Source of the DNA: Fusobacteriaceae bacterium
Lineage (GTDB): Bacteria > Fusobacteriota > Fusobacteriia > Fusobacteriales > Fusobacteriaceae
DNA: 8,117 nt
NCBI GenBank assembly: GCA_030625925.1
Contig: DAOUPY010000053.1
Location: 1-8,117, forward strand
Direction: 5' to 3'
The notes under the pieces are model-generated. The model was not told the origin of the DNA, did no database searches, and saw only the letters and a list, made by a program, of their open reading frames with translations. This document shows, one piece after another, positions 5,484-8,117 of this stretch. The translations under genes and the position numbers were made by a program. Numbering within the stretch: position 1 is the stretch's first letter; each line of letters opens with the position of its first letter.

Positions 5484-7792
5484 AAATAAAATTTTTATAC
5501 ATATTAGTGATATACAATATTTTTGTTATTACTCTCAAATCAGAGGAACCATCTCCGAAAGATCATCCCGTGGAGATTTCTGCTATCGATTCAAAAATAC
5601 AATTGAAAAGATCTCAAATTATAGGATTGGAAAAATTAAAAGAAGCAATTTTAAAGAAAAAAAAATCTGGCGAAAGGATAAAAGTAGGAGTTGCCCTAAG
5701 CGGAGGGGGAACCAAAGGATTTGCTCATATAGGAGTTTTAAGAGTTTTAGAGGAAAATAATATTCCTATAGACTATATCAGTGGAACCAGTATGGGAGGA
5801 ATTGTAGCCAGCCTGTATGCTGTGGGATATAATCCGGATGAGATAGAAGTTGTTGTTAAAACCATGGATTGGAGATACAGGTTATCTAATGATCCCATGA
5901 GAATCGACATTCCATTGGAGGAAAAATTTAAATCTGAAAAGTATTTTGCTTCGGTAACTTATGATGAAAAATTAAATTTTAGTCTTCCAAAGGGAGTTTT
6001 AACAGGGGAAAAATCGTATTTAAAATTAAAAGAGTTATTTTGGGATGTTAAAGATGTTAAAACTTTCGATGAATTCAACCCAGTTTTACGAATAATAGCT
6101 ACAGATTTTAATACAGGAAAAGCTAAAAGTTTTGACCGTGGGGATTTAGCCCTTATTGTCAGTGCCAGTATGGCAATTCCCACTATATATGATCCTGTAA
6201 AAATAGAAGACAAAATATATATAGATGGGATGGTTTCCAGGAATTTACCTGTAGAAGATCTTTTCCAGGCAGGAGCAGACATTGTCATTGCCAGTGATGT
6301 AGGAGCACCTCAAATAGATAAATTAACCTATAATTTGCTGACTGTAGTAGGTAAGATCTCTACCTATAGAGGTATAGAATCCACAGAAAAACAAAGGGAA
6401 CTGGCAACTATAATCATAGATCCTGATGTGAAGTTAGATGATGCTACAAATTTTGATAATTTTGATAATTTAATCTATGAGGGGGAATTGGCAACTAAAG
6501 AAAAATTGCAGCAATTAGAAAAATATAAAGATCCAAACATAGAGAAAGAAAGCCGGAGAAAGAGAGTTTTAGAGGATGTTTATATAGATAAGATCCAAAT
6601 TACTGATTCTAAATTTTTAGGAGAAAAAATGAAAAAAGACATAGTAGAAGATCATCTGGATAAAAAAATCCCAGGGAAGGTAAGTTATCGGGACTTGGAG
6701 AACTTAATGATGAAACTTTATGCTATGCCATATATAGAAAAGGCCTACTATACAATTGATGGATCTACTCTAAAGATAGATGTAGACGAAAATGAATTGA
6801 ATTTTATAAGGGTTGGGGCAAATTATAACTCCGATATAGGAGCAAAATTAGCTGTAGGAACAGACCTTGCAAAACTAGGGAAGATAGGGAGGGTAACATC
6901 TTTAGAATTTGAGCTGGGGGAATATAAAAGTGCTGAATTTAGTAATTTTTGGTATTATGGTGAAAAAAATAAAATAGGAATAAACTTGACCTTAGGATAT
7001 GAGGAATCACCATTATATATCTATGATGAGAGAAGGTTAGAGGCCGAATCTACAGAAGAGCATAAATTTATTGATCTGAGTTTGACAACTAAACTATTCA
7101 GGCAATTTGATTTTTCTGCTGGTTTAAAATATATTAATACTGAAAATGAATTTGATGTAGGATCCGACAAATATAAAGATATTCTAAATCAAAAATATGG
7201 ATACCAAGAGATGTATTTGAAATTGGTGCTGGATAGGAAAAATAGCTCAATCTATCCTACCAAGGGGAGTTATTTAGAGGCTAGACATGAGGTAGGTGGA
7301 GTAGGTACTGATGACGTCGAATATTATAGTGAATTAGGAGTAATACAAGGTTATATGGCGGTAACTCCTAAACTTTCATTCAATGCATCTTTAAGTGGAG
7401 GAGTAGTCAGTGGTGAGCACATACCCCTGGGAAGTCATTTTAAAATTGGTGGAATAAATAATGATTTGGACAATAATTATATTTCATTTTATGGTTATAA
7501 TATGATGAGAAAGTTAGTTTCTGAATTTATGATAGGGCAGATAGGAGCCCAATATATGATCTATCCCAATATATATATTGTGGCTAAAGCTAATGTGTTG
7601 ACTTATACAGGTATAAAGGATAACGGTTCTATAAAAGATAACGGCAACTTGATATTTGAAGATTTTGAACAGGGATATGGTATAACCTTAGGGTATAAAT
7701 CTATTTTTGGGCCATTGGAACTCTCAGTAACAAACGATGCAGATTCTCCTAAAAGTGCAATAATATCTGTTAATATGGGATATGCATTTTAA
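5480..7792 (+). CDS. fplA: Type Vd autotransporter patatin phospholipase (FplA-like)
   Basis: A 770-residue secreted protein that carries a lipase and its own outer-membrane pore. It begins with a signal peptide (hydrophobic residues 5-19, cleavage near residue 21). The patatin domain, about 68-275, has the oxyanion-hole GGGTKG at 75-80, the nucleophile Ser104 in GTSMG, and catalytic Asp249 in the DG pair, so the Ser-Asp dyad is intact. A single POTRA-like domain follows (about 366-436), then an Omp85/surface-antigen 16-strand-type barrel (about 443-770) with FKIGGINNDL...FYGY at 655-673 and a C-terminal Phe as expected for Bam insertion. This order and size match Fusobacterium nucleatum FplA, a phospholipase A1 whose catalytic residues, as I recall, are Ser98 and Asp243, the same spacing as here. 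The start overlaps the upstream stop, with GGGGGGAAG as ribosome site, so it is probably co-transcribed. No truncation or frameshift is seen. Confidence 0.93.
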   Translation: MKIKFLYILVIYNIFVITLKSEEPSPKDHPVEISAIDSKIQLKRSQIIGLEKLKEAILKKKKSGERIKVGVALSGGGTKGFAHIGVLRVLEENNIPIDYISGTSMGGIVASLYAVGYNPDEIEVVVKTMDWRYRLSNDPMRIDIPLEEKFKSEKYFASVTYDEKLNFSLPKGVLTGEKSYLKLKELFWDVKDVKTFDEFNPVLRIIATDFNTGKAKSFDRGDLALIVSASMAIPTIYDPVKIEDKIYIDGMVSRNLPVEDLFQAGADIVIASDVGAPQIDKLTYNLLTVVGKISTYRGIESTEKQRELATIIIDPDVKLDDATNFDNFDNLIYEGELATKEKLQQLEKYKDPNIEKESRRKRVLEDVYIDKIQITDSKFLGEKMKKDIVEDHLDKKIPGKVSYRDLENLMMKLYAMPYIEKAYYTIDGSTLKIDVDENELNFIRVGANYNSDIGAKLAVGTDLAKLGKIGRVTSLEFELGEYKSAEFSNFWYYGEKNKIGINLTLGYEESPLYIYDERRLEAESTEEHKFIDLSLTTKLFRQFDFSAGLKYINTENEFDVGSDKYKDILNQKYGYQEMYLKLVLDRKNSSIYPTKGSYLEARHEVGGVGTDDVEYYSELGVIQGYMAVTPKLSFNASLSGGVVSGEHIPLGSHFKIGGINNDLDNNYISFYGYNMMRKLVSEFMIGQIGAQYMIYPNIYIVAKANVLTYTGIKDNGSIKDNGNLIFEDFEQGYGITLGYKSIFGPLELSVTNDADSPKSAIISVNMGYAF

Positions 7793-7810
7793 GGAAAATT
7801 CTTAAATTTA

Positions 7811-8117
7811 CTATCTTCTTTCAAGGTTTTTTATGGTGAAGATAGATTCGGACAGATCGGGATTTAATTTTATTTTCGTCAAAATTAATTCAGTATAAGA
7901 ATTTTTTTTGAGTTTATCATCGATACGGAATATAGTGATATAGTATCTGTCTCCAATTTTTTTGATTTCATCTACTATATATTCTTTAAGTAATTTTCCA
8001 GACTTAGCATACATCTCACCCTTATCTATGGTAAGGGTGTTTTTATTTATCCAAAGAATCTGTCTATAGTACTTAGCCTCTTCCCCATCTTTCCTGATTA
8101 AGTTTACAGTATATTGT
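7811..8117 (-). CDS. Outer-membrane lipoprotein-sorting (LolA-like) protein, C-terminal part; 5' end cut by window edge
   Basis: An open frame of 101 codons runs from the right edge to a stop at 7813-7811. The real start lies beyond the window; the Met at 8014 is internal, because the frame stays open and well-formed upstream of it (YYRQILWINKNTLTIDKGEM). The pattern is an R-x-I-L-W-I-(N/D) strand, then GKLLKEY, then a DRYY strand, then LTKIKLNPDLSESIFTIKNLER at the end. It resembles the C-terminal half of the LolA-like outer-membrane lipoprotein-sorting family (PF17131 type), in which a ..Y...GKLLK... strand and a final ..sxFTxxxLxR are usual. Such proteins are periplasmic and bind lipid or lipoprotein; often they sit beside RND-type membrane proteins, which cannot be checked here. 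The gene is convergent with the patatin gene, 18 bases apart. The family call rests on pattern memory and is moderate; that it is a real gene is more secure. Confidence 0.6.
   Translation of the reverse strand, partial: QYTVNLIRKDGEEAKYYRQILWINKNTLTIDKGEMYAKSGKLLKEYIVDEIKKIGDRYYITIFRIDDKLKKNSYTELILTKIKLNPDLSESIFTIKNLERR
8017..8044 (+). terminator. Plus-strand intrinsic terminator inside the convergent gene
   Basis: CACCCTTA (8017-8024) and TAAGGGTG (8032-8039) form a perfect 8-bp stem with a 7-base loop, followed at once by TTTTT (8040-8044) and then ATTTAT. It reads in the direction of the patatin gene, about 225 bases past its stop, and lies within the coding sequence of the opposite-strand gene. 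No other convincing terminator is seen between 7793 and 8016. Confidence 0.6.

Noticed and set aside
5657..5665. Run of nine A near the start of the patatin gene, a possible slippage/phase-variation tract.
   Set aside because: Runs of equal length occur in the DHH-CBS-CCA gene (3119-3127) and in the ATPase gene (600-608, minus strand). They reflect Lys codons in A-rich DNA and are not specific to the surface protein.
7811..7845. Inverted repeat CTATCTTC...GAAGATAG between the convergent genes as a bidirectional terminator.
   Set aside because: The loop is about 19 bases and no T run follows on either strand; the hairpin at 8017-8044 is much better.
7811..8014. A free-standing 67-residue gene starting at 8014.
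   Set aside because: The frame stays open to the window edge with plausible protein sequence, and the Met at 8014 has no ribosome site at proper distance, so it is the end of a longer gene.
1..8117. CRISPR arrays, tRNA or rRNA genes, insertion sequences, attachment sites or phage genes.
   Set aside because: I saw no regularly spaced direct repeats, cloverleaf-like sequence, transposase or integrase motifs in any part of the window.

Overview
The window is AT-rich DNA whose gene content points to a Gram-negative member of the Fusobacteriota. The strongest clue is a patatin-POTRA-barrel phospholipase of the FplA (type Vd autotransporter) kind, supported by a tripartite DHH-CBS-CCA protein and strong AGGAGGTG-type ribosome binding sites. 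The genus cannot be fixed from this window; a marine or free-living relative such as Ilyobacter, Propionigenium or Psychrilyobacter would fit as well as Fusobacterium.

Layout. Positions 1-2483 (minus strand) hold an ABC importer operon read right to left: a substrate-binding lipoprotein, a permease, and an ATPase cut by the left edge. The families are those of TrpX/TrpY/TrpZ. Positions 2484-2900 are a divergent control region. Positions 2901-7792 (plus strand) hold two genes overlapping by 4 bases (ATGA): an 860-residue DHH-CBS-CBS-tRNA nucleotidyltransferase fusion and a 770-residue secreted patatin phospholipase with its own outer-membrane barrel. Positions 7811-8117 (minus strand) are the 3' part of a convergent gene resembling outer-membrane lipoprotein-sorting (LolA-like) proteins. 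A plus-strand terminator hairpin lies inside that convergent gene.

The most interesting part is the control region upstream of the importer. On the minus strand it contains a promoter, a strong ribosome binding site, a 28-codon ORF with tandem Trp codons (MSKRLTWWC...), and an intrinsic terminator just before the substrate-binding gene. Hand pairing finds all the parts of a classical ribosome-mediated attenuator. Segment 1 (the Trp codons) can pair with segment 2 (the last leader codons). Segment 2 can instead pair with segment 3. Segment 3 is also the 5' arm of the terminator. The predicted logic is that Trp shortage stalls the ribosome on the Trp codons, frees segment 2, prevents termination and turns on the importer. 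This independently supports tryptophan as the substrate. The RNA structure was worked out by eye and has not been folded computationally.

The plus-strand pair joins a tRNA 3'-end/nucleotide-handling enzyme to a surface phospholipase. The overlap suggests one mRNA, but no common function is evident.
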